A DNA stretch of 64,000 bases from Homarus americanus (GCF_018991925.1 NW_024732415.1:1295709-1359708), one strand, 5' to 3'; positions 10,932 through 21,360 are shown, counted from the stretch's first letter. Numbers and translations are program-made. Notes: generated by a model from the letters alone, not told the origin.

Positions 10932-13900
10932 TTATACAACATTTTTATAACCATCGTGAAAGTTTGGAGTGAATTTTTGCTTAATTCGAGAATAGAAGCT
11001 CATGGACCTAAGTTCCAACCAAATAACTCCGACCAAGTCATCGTTGAACACTGCAACGTGAACTGGCGTGAAACGTGGTTTCGTAAACATCGAATATGCG
11101 ATCTGCCCGAACCCATGATACCTGAAAAAGAAAAAGCATCATGAAAGCTGCTTAGGATTGATGCTTAATTACTCTCCACTTTTTAAATCTTATACTATAG
11201 AGTGAACCTCCATATAACGGAATTCTCTCTGTATATAATCAGCGAGATAGAAGGTTTCACACCTAACAGACCCTTGATATAACAGTTATGGACTTTCCTC
11301 TCCCTGTACTCCATTTAATAGAGGTTTCACTGAACAATAAATAAATAAACAAATAAATTCTCAACTAACCTGGCTTTACATGTTACAGGCAGTGGAATCT
11401 CAGCATCAATAAAACAGTCTTCAGGAGGCAGAAAGGCTTGCTCGGAGGTGAGAAAGGCCGCTTCTTTGATCATGGTAGGTTCATAGTTTAGCAGGGCATT
11501 GAAACTTTTCTGGTCTTCTTTTGTCGGAAGTAGTGGGAATTTTAAGTTTATTTTCACTGTAATTTTGCCAGCGAAGACATTTTCGTCACCTGTTACCTAA
11601 GATGGGAAAAATATAGTCATTATCTATCATCATATCTATACACTATATAAAACTAATACAAATATATTTTCCATGCACAGTACAGTAGATTTTGATATAT
11701 AAACTGGCATTGTGCATAATGTTGGGGAACTCATCTATTTAAAAAACAAAATGCAGATGGAGTGGATAGATTCAGGGGATGATTAGCCCCCACCACCTTA
11801 TTTAATTTCTCTGATGATAAAACACACCCTAATGCTGTGAAGGAAGGGGGGGGGGTAGATTATTTTAGGTTAAGTTAGCATTAGGGAGATTAATCCTACT
11901 TTGAAATAAGCTGGATGGCTGATCTACAGATGATTCTAATGAAATCAGTAACTTATTCACTTTTATTTACCTTGTAACCATGTATTTCATTTTCATCTTT
12001 ATATCGGAAGAGAATCACCTCTAGGCCATGAGATGAATACGAGCCTTGGAAAAGTCCTGGTGATATAATATGTTTTGGCAAGGTACCGTCATCTAGCTTC
12101 AGGGGAGATGGTACGTCCTCAAGTGTCGGGAGAGTTAGGGGAAGATGCACCAGACCTTTTCTGTTGGATGAAAAATATTACAGCGAGACTTTTATTTAAC
12201 GAACTACATGGAGATGATAGTCCATTATATCGAGGGTCCGTTAGATGTGAAACTTCATCTAACGAACTATATGGATATGAAAGAATGTTATATTGAGGGT
12301 GCATGACTTAAATGATAATGTAAGATTAATTCAGACTCGCCAGTAAATGTTAGAAGACCACAGCAAAAAATAATAAATAAATAAATAAATATTTAAATAA
12401 AATACAAAATCTTGTACAGCAGTCCTGGAGGGTTTAACCATCGTACTCAAAGGTTTAAATCATCATAATCAAAGGATTAAACCATTGTACTCAAAGGTTT
12501 AAACCATCATAATCAAAGGGTTAAACCATCGTCCTCAAAGGTTTAAATCATCATCCTCGAAAGGTAAGGTTAGGTTATAGCGAAACAAGGAAGTGTGTGT
12601 GTGGTGTTAGAGGAACTTCAATAGAATCAAAGAAGTGTGTGTGTGTCTGTCATAGCAAGAAAGGGGTTGAAAAATAAAAGATAAACAAAATTTGGAACAA
12701 TCTTTAATAGGCAACCCATAGTGACTCAGCTGATTACCGAAGTCGAGTTCTTTTGCACAATCTGTCAATAAGTGAAAGAAATATTAAGGTGTTATGGTTT
12801 TACTCACCCAATTGTTGAACCCAGGTACATGGTCATACGCCTCTGCTGTTCTATGAGATCCATGTCATCATCAAACTGATCCCCGAGTGCTTCCATATGC
12901 TCAGAGGGAGCAGAACAGTTTTGGATCACAACTCCCTTACGCTGAAAAAATAAAAATTAAATAAATAAAAAATAAATAAATAAAAATACTAGACTCAGAG
13001 TAATGAAGTATGACACTTGCCTCTGTCTATCCAGCAGTAATTGGGGACCTGGATGTTGATCAATTTGCGGATCGTGTTCCGGGGGTAATGGTTAGCCAGT
13101 GCAATTGGCGAGTTGTCCGGTCTCGGATTATTCCTCGACACTGGTTCATGCAACTCGTGAACTTAGAGTGTGGTTGTTGTGTTGGCGACAGCTTCTACAC
13201 CTTAAACAAATGCATGCCTACGTGGCCCTTAGGCCGGCCAGCCTCGAACACGAGGGGTGACCATTATTATGTAGGGATAGAGCAGTCCGGAGACTGTAAT
13301 ATCATGGTCGAAACTTCAGGGGAATCAAGGTAATACAGATAAGACTAAATTACTCATCTACCTTTTCAACATACAGTATAGTACAGTGAAACCTCCATAT
13401 AATGAACTTCCCTCTCCATATAATCCATTAGATGGAGGTTTTCACATCTAATGGACTTTCATTTCTATGTAGTTCATTAGATGGAGAGTGTCACATATAA
13501 AGGATCCTCGATATAACGGAATTTTCTCTCTACTGTATATAGTATGTTAAATAGAGGGTGTCACTGTAAAGCAACATTAACAAACCTTATCAATGTTGAA
13601 ACTGCAGGCATGTGGGTGAATGTGGGGTAAGCAGGTACAGTGAGGAGGAAAGTGATCACCGCTGATGGTAAATAATACGGACTCCTTCAGGGGGGCGGTC
13701 ACGTCAAGCCTCGATGACGGTTCCCAGTGTACGCCCTCAATGTTACCAGCCTTGTACTATGGATGAAGAACATTCGTATTTGTACACACACGCCTGAATT
13801 ATTAAAGATCTCTCTCCACTCGGCCATTATATTCTAGTCCTCAAGTTCTCTAATTTTATATAAAAACTGTTCTGTCTTTATTTAATTAATTTGTTTTATT

Positions 13901-15717
13901 TATCATTTCAACAGTTATCAGCTTACTAGCCATTTGTGTTGTTGGTCTAGCTAGTGTTAGTACAGGAGGAAACCAAAGTCTGGCAAATCTATGATGTTTG
14001 GGAGGGTTTTACTTGGTAACACCTTCCTCATGTGTGTATGTGTGTACAGTACAGTATACAGTGTATATATTTATGAACAGTATGTGTGTGTGTGTGTGTG
14101 TGTGTGAATGGTGAATGCAAGCTTGAATTCACTGAAAATATACTGCCACCTTGAATTTATTTTTCCCCATATTCACCTAACTTGGTGCCAACATGACTCC
14201 CACCGCAATGATAACTAAAGTAACATGAAGCAGCACCAGGTTTGACATACAATATGCAGAACTGTACTACATAGCTACATCATCCAAGAATCACCACTTA
14301 CCCTAATTTCCAGGAAGGCACCGCAGGGATTAATTTGTGTTTCATACATCCCCAACACGCACCCATACTTGTAAAACACTGAAAGAGAAATATTTCCTAT
14401 TAAACTTTACACCGATTGATTGATTGTGGGAATAACATCCCTGACGACGCAACAGCTTAGGTCATATGCCGCTGAATTAAACCAAGAACTTAAGATACTT
14501 TAAGTGGAAATGCCGGTGGTGGGTAGGAGAAACAGAGGAAGACAAAAATGAAGGATAAGGAATGGAAAATCAGTGAAAAAATGGTTCATAACAGAGATGG
14601 GAGTAATGAAAGAAGAGGCATAGGAACTTAAAAAAATGTACAGATGAAAACTAGATAAATCCATAAGTAAAGAAGTTAATATCGAGTGAAACCTCCATAT
14701 AAATGATGTTTCTCTCCATGTAATCCACTACATGGGTTAAATCATCATACTCGTCACACTGAAAGGGATAAATCATCATACTCATCACACTCAATGGGAT
14801 AAATCATCATACTAAGGGGTTAAATCATCATACTAAGGGTTAAATCACCATATTCATCACATTCAAGGGGTTAAATCACCATACTCATCACATTCAATGG
14901 GTTAAATCATCAAGTTCAAGTGGTTAACAATATCATATAATTTCACAACTAAACCTAACCATTGTAGGAAAAGTTGATACTGTGTACTGTATATCAATAA
15001 AAACTGACTTTTACCAAATTTTACTTACAGTTTGTGTAAAGTTTCTTGACAGACTCTACTGTCCCAAGGTCAGGCTGAACAATGTTGAAATCTGAAAGAA
15101 AATCGAAATAACTGAAGCAAGAATAAACGTACTGAACCACACACTCACACAGAACAAGCAATGGTTTAGGTTATGAGAACACTAAATAAATCTTTAAAAA
15201 CATTACCTAAACTTTCCGAACCTAAAAAAAAAGGTTAAAAATCGTTTTGAGTTTATGGGTACCCCCCCCCCCCTTCATCTGTAAACCTAAACTATACCAT
15301 CACATACTAAACACCAAAAACAGGAATAAATAAAGCATTTTATAGTTTTAAGAGTTTTATAGGTTTGTGTTTTACCCCATATTTTCCCTCTACTTCAAGG
15401 CCCTGCCCACTTTGAACAACCAATATTGATGGAAATTGCGGAAATCTTATTGGCTAAAATACAAAAAAATATAAATAAATAAATTTGCACTAGAAACACA
15501 ATCGAATGAAGTTTTTTGGATAATATATAGGACACATTAGTCATTAATATAAAACTTTACCTCTGCGTAGAAAGTGTTTCCAAAGATATTTATCGTTTGC
15601 CAGTTGATGTAGACGACTGCTTGTTGAACTAAGAGCTGCCAAATCTTGGGCCCTACAGTGCGACATAATTCTTAACCACACACAGTCTGACAGCTGATCA
15701 AAACTAATATTTGACAT
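10932..15717 (-). CDS. FBXO31: F-box only protein 31-like, eight coding exons
   Basis: FBXO31 is a substrate receptor of the SCF (Skp1-Cul1-F-box) ubiquitin ligase, known for turnover of cyclin D1. Exons in transcript order: 15561-15717, 15029-15091, 14302-14378, 13586-13756, 12808-12941, 11971-12160, 11370-11596, 10932-11121. Phases all match: 1,209 nt, 402 residues. The N-terminus MSNISFDQLSDCVWLRIM opens the F-box (about residues 5-50). The family's C-terminal barrel follows: LFYKYGCVLGMYE in exon 3, ISPGLFQGSYSSHGLEVIL in exon 6, VTGDENVFAG in exon 7 and WLELRSMSFYSRI in exon 8. The protein is shorter than the roughly 540 residues of human FBXO31, lacking its N-terminal extension and acidic insert. 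Exon 8 is easy to miss because it has no start codon and follows a weaker donor, GTTAGT. Introns carry four MITEs and two minisatellites. Confidence 0.88.
11199..11332 (+). mobile_element. MITE, CAGTGAAACC family, copy 2 (decayed left end)
   Basis: It lies inside the last FBXO31 intron. The left end reads agtgaacctccatataacgg and the right end gaggtttcactg, with the internal acccttgatataac segment of the family. The right edge is 37 bp from exon 7. The left TIR has lost bases and the flanking TA is not clear. Confidence 0.7.
12181..12301 (+). mobile_element. MITE, CAGTGAAACC family, copy 3, next to a splice acceptor
   Basis: It begins CAGCGAGACTTTTATTTAAC after a TA at 12179-12180 and carries the family core tccattatatcgagggtccg. 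The right end is decayed. On the FBXO31 (minus) strand its edge is 20 bp from the 3' splice site of exon 6, so the element lies immediately upstream of the pyrimidine tract. Confidence 0.7.
12430..12562 (+). repeat. 22-bp minisatellite in FBXO31 intron 5
   Basis: About six units of roughly aggtttaaatcatcataatc plus aa, differing at a few positions (accatcg, atcatca). The same theme (ggttaaatcatcatactc) recurs in another intron of the same gene at 14734-14925. Confidence 0.85.
12995..13333 (+). mobile_element. Probable retroposon (SINE-like) remnant in FBXO31 intron 4
   Basis: The segment containing cagcagtaattggggacctg, gcggatcgtgttccgggggt and ggccggccagcctcgaacac has the GC-richer, tRNA-retroposon-like feel of decapod SINE bodies and differs from the AT-rich introns around it. 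A 107-codon frame spans it but has no family signature and no splice context. The family assignment is from memory of general decapod repeats and is uncertain. Confidence 0.4.
13384..13566 (+). mobile_element. MITE, CAGTGAAACC family, copy 4
   Basis: A 183-bp element begins CAGTGAAACCTCCATATAAT, ends GTGTCACTG, and has TA on both sides (13382-13383, 13567-13568). Internal inverted segments repeat the ccattagatggaggt theme. Its right edge is 19 bp from the 5' splice site of FBXO31 exon 4. Confidence 0.85.
14686..14733 (+). mobile_element. MITE, CAGTGAAACC family, truncated copy 5
   Basis: The left-end motif gagtgaaacctccatataaa followed by ctccatgtaatccac matches the family. The copy stops where the tandem ggttaaatcatcatac array begins. 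Confidence 0.6.
14734..14925 (+). repeat. Minisatellite in FBXO31 intron 2
   Basis: Irregular units built on gggttaaatcatcatactc with optional atcacactcaa extensions. It is related to the 22-bp array at 12430-12562 in another FBXO31 intron. Confidence 0.8.
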
Positions 15718-15839
15718 TTTCACTATCAGTTGTCTGTGGGAGCTTCTCTATCCAACGATTTTGTTGTTCTGTAAAGAAAAGTCAAATAGCAAATATATTA
15801 AACCTAGTACAGTACTAACAAATAAAGAAAATACTATCA

Positions 15840-16079
15840 GAGATATCACAATAGGGGAATAGGGGAAGAACTAGGGAACAGTGATCACAGAGAAATCAAG
15901 TTCACCCTAAATTGGGAAACGAAAAACAATGACAAAATGGTTAGAGTCCCAGACTTTCAATTGGGGGATTATGAGGGGTTAAGAAGCTACCTAGGTGAGG
16001 TGTTAAGAGGGAGATAAGAAGGAACTGGTTCACAAATGGGGTGGTATACGAGTGGAACAAGCATTGCAGCTTTGTAGTA
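15840..16079 (+). mobile_element. Dead LINE fragment, left half
   Basis: On the + strand near 16030-16080 the translation FTNGVVYEWNKHCSFVVSAG resembles the C-terminal tail of LINE reverse-transcriptase proteins (compare FGVRVVNSWNNLPESVV in the LINE at 18328). The reading resumes at 16676 after an inserted element. Stops and frameshifts elsewhere show it is dead. Confidence 0.6.
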
Positions 16080-16089
16080 AGTGCTGGAA

Positions 16090-16665
16090 CGGTCCGACTA
16101 ATTACCCAAATGTACCCAAATGTAGCCAAATATAGCCGGAATGAAGTCAAATGATGGTCGTACAAGCGTAATTCATTTGGTGTCTGGAAAACTTGAATCA
16201 GTTAATAGATCACGCATGTACCGATTATCAAATGTAGCATAATGAAGTCAAATGATGGTCGTACAAGCGTAATTCAGGCTGTGAATCACTTCTCGATTAT
16301 TATTTGGTGTCATAAAGTAAAAAAAAATTGGTAAACTTAATTTAATCTGAGTTGTGTTGTGTTGCGTTAGGTTAGGTTAGGTTAGGTACATGCACTTGAT
16401 CTATTAATTCAGATTAAATTAAGTTTACCAATTTTTTGTGACTTTGTGACACCAAATACTAGTCGAGGTTAGGTTAGGTTAGGTTAGGTTAGGTACATGC
16501 ACGTGATCTATTAACTCGGATTAAAGTAAGTTTTCCAATTTTTTGTGACTTTGTGACACCAAATACTAGTCGAGAAGTGATTGGCAGTCCGATTTATTCA
16601 TCTAGGACCATTATTTGACTTCATTGCGACTACATTTGGCTACATTTGGGTAATTAGTTGGACCC
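16090..16665. mobile_element. Foldback-type DNA element with 10-bp target duplication
   Basis: A perfect direct repeat agtgctggaa flanks the element (16080-16089 and 16666-16675). The ends are inverted: the left reads cggtccgactaattaccc and the right, in reverse, gggtccaactaattaccc. The inverted match continues for about 60 bp through the caaatgtagccaaat and gaagtcaaatgatgg segments. Inside are a second inverted pair (about 16302-16355 against 16408-16456, core ttggtaaacttaatttaatc), a further direct copy at about 16497-16570, and two GGTTA runs at 16366-16386 and 16466-16492. A 10-bp duplication with long inverted repeats best fits a Mutator-like MITE or foldback. There is no transposase frame. 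Confidence 0.8.
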
Positions 16666-16675
16666 AGTGCTGGAA

Positions 16676-16790
16676 TGCTGGAAAGTTTTAAAAGGAGGCT
16701 AGATAGATTCATGGATGACAGAGTGGTAGTAAATCTCGACAGGAGCTGCCATGCACAGGTCAAACCTATTGCAGTCTCCTTATTTTGTTT
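16676..16790 (+). mobile_element. Dead LINE fragment, right half
   Basis: It resumes the coding sense interrupted at 16089: MLESFKRRLDRFMDD is the usual last motif of CR1/jockey-type LINE proteins (compare VSSFKRRLDQHW in the LINE at 18328). Together with 15840-16079 it shows that the foldback element landed in the tail of an older LINE. Confidence 0.65.
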
Positions 16791-17479
16791 GTTTTTCTTA
16801 TAAACAATAAATATTTAAAGCCCCTATGAAACTGACCAAGCACTTTAACAAAACAGTAATAATATGGTATCGTAAAACTATAGACTTACTTGGACAATGT
16901 TATGATAGGAGTTAGTTTGGTCGCTTATAGTCAATGGTGTTTTTACATTTTCTTTCTTCCTTCTTCCTTAACTCATTGTGTACAGGATCCCCCTTTGTAC
17001 TGAATAAAATCGACTAAATTAACCAAATAAAAAAATTAAATGAAAAAGTAGTGTTTGGCGAGAACTACTGCAAAGGTAAGCACGACGGCAGGTTAGTTCA
17101 CTTGTACTCATTTAAATTGATTCAGTAACGAGTAACTTGCACAACAATGGGCCCCCATAAACCCATTAGGCCTTATCCACCAGACTTCAAAAACCCATTT
17201 ACCTATAATCGACTTCATAACCCCATTAACCAATAAGACCCCACAACACCATAAACGTACTCTGTGATTTAACAAACCCATTAACCATAATAAACACACA
17301 AACCATAAAGTCTATTGAATGAAGCCACCATTTGCTTGACATGCTACCCATACTTTGGTAGGTGCTTGGCAGTCCTTGGAGCCTGGGTCTATTATTTCAG
17401 TGGCGAAATAATGGCGAAGATTCTGTGGAGAAATAAGTAGTTAGTAACGCTGTACCCATACCGTAACACTCAGCATGCA

Positions 17480-17655
17480 AACTTTGTGATAAACCTTTAA
17501 AGCATACACTTGAAAACTATATTATTGAATGTGACACTGTCAAAAACTTCAGGCCACCTGGCTTATTGTATCATGAATTTTGTAATTACTACATTGAATC
17601 GGGGGTGCTTGGGGGTCATTCTTGCTGTATATCCCAAATTTGCTAGCCTACACTG
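17480..17655 (+). mobile_element. Retroelement C-terminal CCHC fragment
   Basis: The + strand translates as ACKLCDKPLKHTLENYIIEC, then a short tail with FRPPGLLYHEFC and a stop. The C-x2-C-x5-H-x9-C pattern followed by a hydrophobic stretch is typical of the C-terminal end of many non-LTR retrotransposon proteins. Upstream RT sequence is not preserved. Confidence 0.5.
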
Positions 17656-17791
17656 ATAGTTTTCAATTAGAATATGACGTCCAATGTATATGAACCACTG
17701 TCTTGCATGGCAGCGAACAGTGACATCACCCACATGACTCTGACATTATATATACTGCTAATGAATATGATGCATGATGCTGATAACTACA

Positions 17792-17850
17792 AGAAAACAC
17801 GAAGTTCCCAAGCGCTTTCGTGTAATTCACATCTTCAGGGGTGAGTACAG
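17792..17850 (-). mobile_element. Possible Penelope-like element terminus
   Basis: The + strand holds acacgaagttcccaagcgct followed by ttcgtgt, a hairpin with ACACGAA/TTCGTGT arms. On the minus strand this reads CTGAAGA (17838-17832), a short GTG/CAC helix, GAAA (17819-17816), then gcgcttgggaac. The order CUGANGA, helix, GAAA is the hammerhead-ribozyme core arrangement reported for Penelope-like elements. One extra base precedes the short helix and I could not fold helices I and III convincingly, so this is a suggestion only. Confidence 0.3.
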
Positions 17851-18008
17851 ACTAAAGAGTAATACTTGATAAGGCTAATGTATACTGTAGAGGAGAGTGA
17901 GATCAAGTTCCTAGGGGACAGCAAGTGACCACAATGTTCCGGACATAAGGCAGTGACCCAACTCTTACTAATCTTCTTAATAACAAAATTGACCATGCTA
18001 TTTCTAAT

Positions 18009-18225
18009 ATGTTTAAAGGAGGGCCACCAGACTGGTGCCTGCCCTTCGGCACCTCAGCTACCCTGAGAGATTGGAGCGCCTGAACTTGCCTAGCTTATAT
18101 TACAGACGGGCAAGGGGGGACCTAATAGAGGTGTATAAGCATCTCAAGGGGCACTACTCAGTCGAGTGTCTTTACTTGGAGCTGGCGGACGCTCGCCCCA
18201 CAGGGGGTCACAGCTCAAGATTGAA
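18009..18225 (+). mobile_element. CR1-like LINE copy A, left part (interrupted)
   Basis: The + strand encodes the thumb/C-terminal part of the same LINE protein as copy B: LRHLSYPERLERLNLPSLYY and ADARPTGGHSSRLN. It stops abruptly at the RL codons (ctcaagattgaa), where copy B begins in the opposite orientation. The continuation is at 21029. Confidence 0.85.
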
Positions 18226-18327
18226 CTTTACTTTTTTTATCCTCTTCGCCACTGATCGGCTTGTTAGCCGCTTGGGCGATCGGTCACGACTCTTTTCCTT
18301 TATATTCTTCACCAAAAGGTCGGCTCG

Positions 18328-20094
18328 CTAGCCGCCCGGGCGATCGGTCACGTCTCTGTCACGCACTGTTGGCAAGTACTGGGCAAGCACCGGCTCCTGA
18401 ATGTACCTGAACCCGCTCCAGTGTTGGTCTAGTCTTCTCTTGAAAGAGCTCACACTCGGTGCCGTCACAACACTTTCTGGTAGATTGTTCCAAGAGTTTA
18501 CAACCCTCACTCCGAAAAAGTTTGCCCTCACGGTTTTCCGGACTTGCGGCTTCTTCAATCTTGAGCTGTGACCCCTTGTGGGGCGAGCGTCCGCCAGCTC
18601 CAAGTAAGGACACTCAACTGAGTAGTGCCCCCTGAGATGCTTATAAACCTCAACTAGGTCCCCCCTTGCCCGTCTGTAGTATAAGCTAGGCAAGTTCAGG
18701 CGCTCCAATCTCTCAGGGTAGCTGAGATGCCGAAGTGCAGGCACCAGTTTGGTGGCCCTCCTTTGAACATTTTCAACCAACTGACAGTCCCTAGCATATC
18801 TCGGGGACCAGATGGGGTGACAGTACTCCAGATGGGGAAGCACTTCACTCCTGAAGATCGTCACGAGGGACGGACCGTCTAGATATCTGAACGACCTTCT
18901 TATAAGACCCAATAATTTATTTGCCTGATTTACCTTCTTCTCACAATGGCCCGAGAACTTCAGCTCATTGTCAACATACACACCTAGGTCCTTCTCACAC
19001 ACAGTCTCAACTAGTACATTTTCTTCATCCCGTTGGGACATATGGTACGCCTCCTTACCGTTGGTACGCCCCAGGTGCATCCTCTTACACTTCGTGACAT
19101 TGAATCTCAGCAGCCATTCCTTCGACCATTCCTGGAGCCCACAGAGGTCCTTCTGCAGCTCTTCACAGTCCGCTTGGTTCTTAATTTCCCGAAATAACTT
19201 GGCGTCATCGGCAAACATTTGTATGGAGGAGTGTACAACGTCAGGCATATCATTTATGAAACAAACAAACAACAGCGGGCCCAATACACTACCCTGCGGT
19301 ACCCCACTTGTTACAGGTACAGATGACGATTTCGTGCCATTAATCACCACACATTGCTTGCGGTCATGTAGAAAGTCTTCTATCCACGCTAGGACATTTC
19401 CCCGAATTCCGTACCCTTCCAGTTTGATTTTCAGCCTTTCGTGGGGTACACTGTCGAAAGCCTTGGCAAAATCTAGGTAAATATTGTCGATATTACCACC
19501 CCGTTCTAGAATATGGGTCCAAATATCCAATACCTTGAGCAATTGTGTCAAGCAAGAGCGCCCCGGCATAAAACCGTGTTGGCAATCTTTTACAAGGTTG
19601 TTTCGTAGTAGATGTTCCATCGCTGCATCTCTGATAATACTCTCAAGTACTTTACATATTATGCTGGTCAGGCTCACCGGTCTATAGTTGTTCGTGGAGT
19701 GCCTATCGCCCTTCTTGAAGATAGGACTCACATAAGCCACTTTCCATTCACTGGGGACCATTTGTTCATCCAGGCATTTACAAAACAGAATCTTCAGGGG
19801 CTCTGCAAGCTCGTTGCACAGCTCCCTTAGCACTCTAGGATGCACCATGACAGGTCCAGGACTCTTATGGACCTTTAGCCTGGACAGTTTATTTCTAATA
19901 CCCTCTTCTGTGAACACAATGTGGGTCAGTGCTGTGTCGAACCGTCTGTCCTCAAACGCAGGAAGGTTAGTTGCATCCTCTCTTGTGAACACTGAGGAAA
20001 AGAAGCTGTTCAATGCCTCAGCTTTATCCTGGTCAGAATCTGCGTAACTACCATCTTCAAGCCTCAGGTCTGATACTCCTACTCGCGTTTTCAA
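18328..20094 (-). pseudogene. LINE reverse transcriptase region
   Basis: This is the reverse-transcriptase part of a CR1/jockey-type LINE, used for target-primed reverse transcription. Visible motifs: YRPVSLTSIICKVLE (RT1-2), HGFMPGRSCLTQLL (RT2a), IYLDFAKAFDSVPH (RT3, catalytic Asp), SGVPQGSVLGPLLFVCFIND (RT4), FADDAKLF (RT5, catalytic FADD), and the tail motifs VVNSWNNLPESVV and SFKRRLDQHW. The frame is open for 588 codons and its first Met is only where the frame opens: the natural protein would begin upstream in the endonuclease, from which it is cut off by a frameshift near 20110-20140. The RT itself looks intact, implying recent insertion. Confidence 0.9.
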
Positions 20095-21017
20095 TTTCGA
20101 CTTTGCATAGCGGTAAAACGCCTTTGGTTTGACTTGACCTCGCGTGCAACCAGCCTTTGGAACTCCTTTTCAGCCCTCCTACACTCTATCTTTGCTTGGT
20201 TTCTGGCTCTTGCATACATCCTCCTGTCTTGCTCATCGTTTGACCCAACCTACGTCTTGAATTTCTGGGTTTTCTTCTTAATTTTGTCGACCGCCGCATG
20301 GTTCATGTGTAGGGATCCCCTCGTATTCCTAGAAGCACTGGGTTTGGTCTTGGGTATATATTTATCGATCAAATGGGTCATTTTACTAGTTATGATATTC
20401 AGCGTAGTGTCTGCGTTCTTGTACCTTAATAAGTCAGGCCAGTTGATACCCCTCATCTCTTCCCTCATCCCATTGTAATTTCCCTTGTAATATTTGCACC
20501 TTGGCCTGGCCTTATCTTGAACTAGGTAACAGTTAAATCTGAATGACAACACTGTATGGTGACTGGTGCCAACTGGGGCAAGGTGTTCCAGTTTGGCCAC
20601 CATACCCTCCTCGTTTGTTATGATGAGGTCAAGTGGCTTGGGTGTTTGTTCCCCTCTGTAATGTGTCGGGTCTCTCACATGTTGGAACAGAAAATTATCT
20701 CTCAGAGTTTCTACAAAAAGAGTAGCAGGATTATTCAAGTCATTCGGGGTTGACTCGTTTCTCCAGTCGATGTCGCCATAGTTAAAGTCCCCCATGATAA
20801 GGAGGTGGCTGGGGTTGAGCATCGCCGCATTGTTTATTAAGGTTCTTAAGTTCCTTTGATTTAGTGGGCCACAGTTCGGGGATCTGTAGATACACCCGAC
20901 GATAAGTAAGTCCCCTCCCTTTAATTTAATTTTACACCACTTGGACTCTTCAAAGACATCCTCTCCCTGTACCCTCGCCTGGCTGGCTCTAAGGTCTTGC
21001 CTAGCGTAGATAACCAC
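20095..21017 (-). pseudogene. LINE apurinic-type endonuclease region with linker, broken
   Basis: This is the endonuclease-exonuclease-phosphatase part of the same LINE. Motifs: VVIYARQDL at the truncated start, IVGCIYRSPN, LLIMGDFNYGDIDW (catalytic GDFN) and the SHHTVLSF ending (catalytic SxHH-like). An in-frame TAG near 20249 ends the open frame, and the linker continues beyond it with ARARNQAKIECRRAEKEFQR. A frameshift then occurs before YRYAKSKLKTRVG, which joins the RT frame. One stop plus one frameshift make copy B non-autonomous. Confidence 0.85.
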
Positions 21018-21028
21018 ACCCCTCCTGC

Positions 21029-21360
21029 AGAAGCCGAAGTCCAGAAAACTGTGAGGGCAAACTTTTTCGGAGTGAGAGTTGTAAACTCTTGGAACAATCT
21101 ACCAGAGAGTGTTGTGACGGTACCAAGTGTGAGCTCTTTCAAGAGAAGACTTGACCAACACTGGAGCGGGTTCAGGTACATTCAGGAGCCGGTGCATGCC
21201 CAGTATTTGCCAACAGTGCGTGAGAGAGACGTGACCGATCGCCCGGGCGGCTAGCGAGCCGACCTTTTGGTGAAGAATATAAAGGAAAAGAGACGTGACC
21301 GATCACCCAAGCGGCTAACAAGCCGATCAGTGGCGAAGATGATAAAAGTAAAAAGTAAAA
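21029..21360 (+). mobile_element. CR1-like LINE copy A, right part and 3' tail
   Basis: It resumes copy A after the nested insertion: KTVRANFFGVRVVNSWNNLP, then SFKRRLDQHW, a stop after VTDRPGG near 21254, the 3' UTR shared with copy B (gcccgggcggctagcgagcc), and a taaaagtaaaaagtaaaaag tail. Coding identity to copy B is high by eye, so the two insertions are probably close in age. Confidence 0.85.

Larger units (their letters stand above)
18226..21028 (-). mobile_element. CR1-like LINE copy B, 5'-truncated, nested in copy A
   Basis: A 2.8-kb minus-strand non-LTR retrotransposon. Its 3' UTR (18226-18327) ends in a short ataaaaaaagtaaag tail; copy A's tail has the same theme. The RT region is 18328-20094 and the endonuclease region 20250-21017. 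It is truncated inside the endonuclease domain at the sense GGGGTGTGGTTATCTACGCT, close to the usual start of that domain. It is inserted in inverse orientation between residues RL and the following KKPQVRKT-equivalent of copy A. At the insertion site no target duplication longer than a base or two is visible. Confidence 0.88.

Noticed and set aside
13010..13333. 107-codon frame inside FBXO31 intron 4
   Set aside because: It overlaps retroposon-like sequence, is antisense to the gene, and lacks family motifs.
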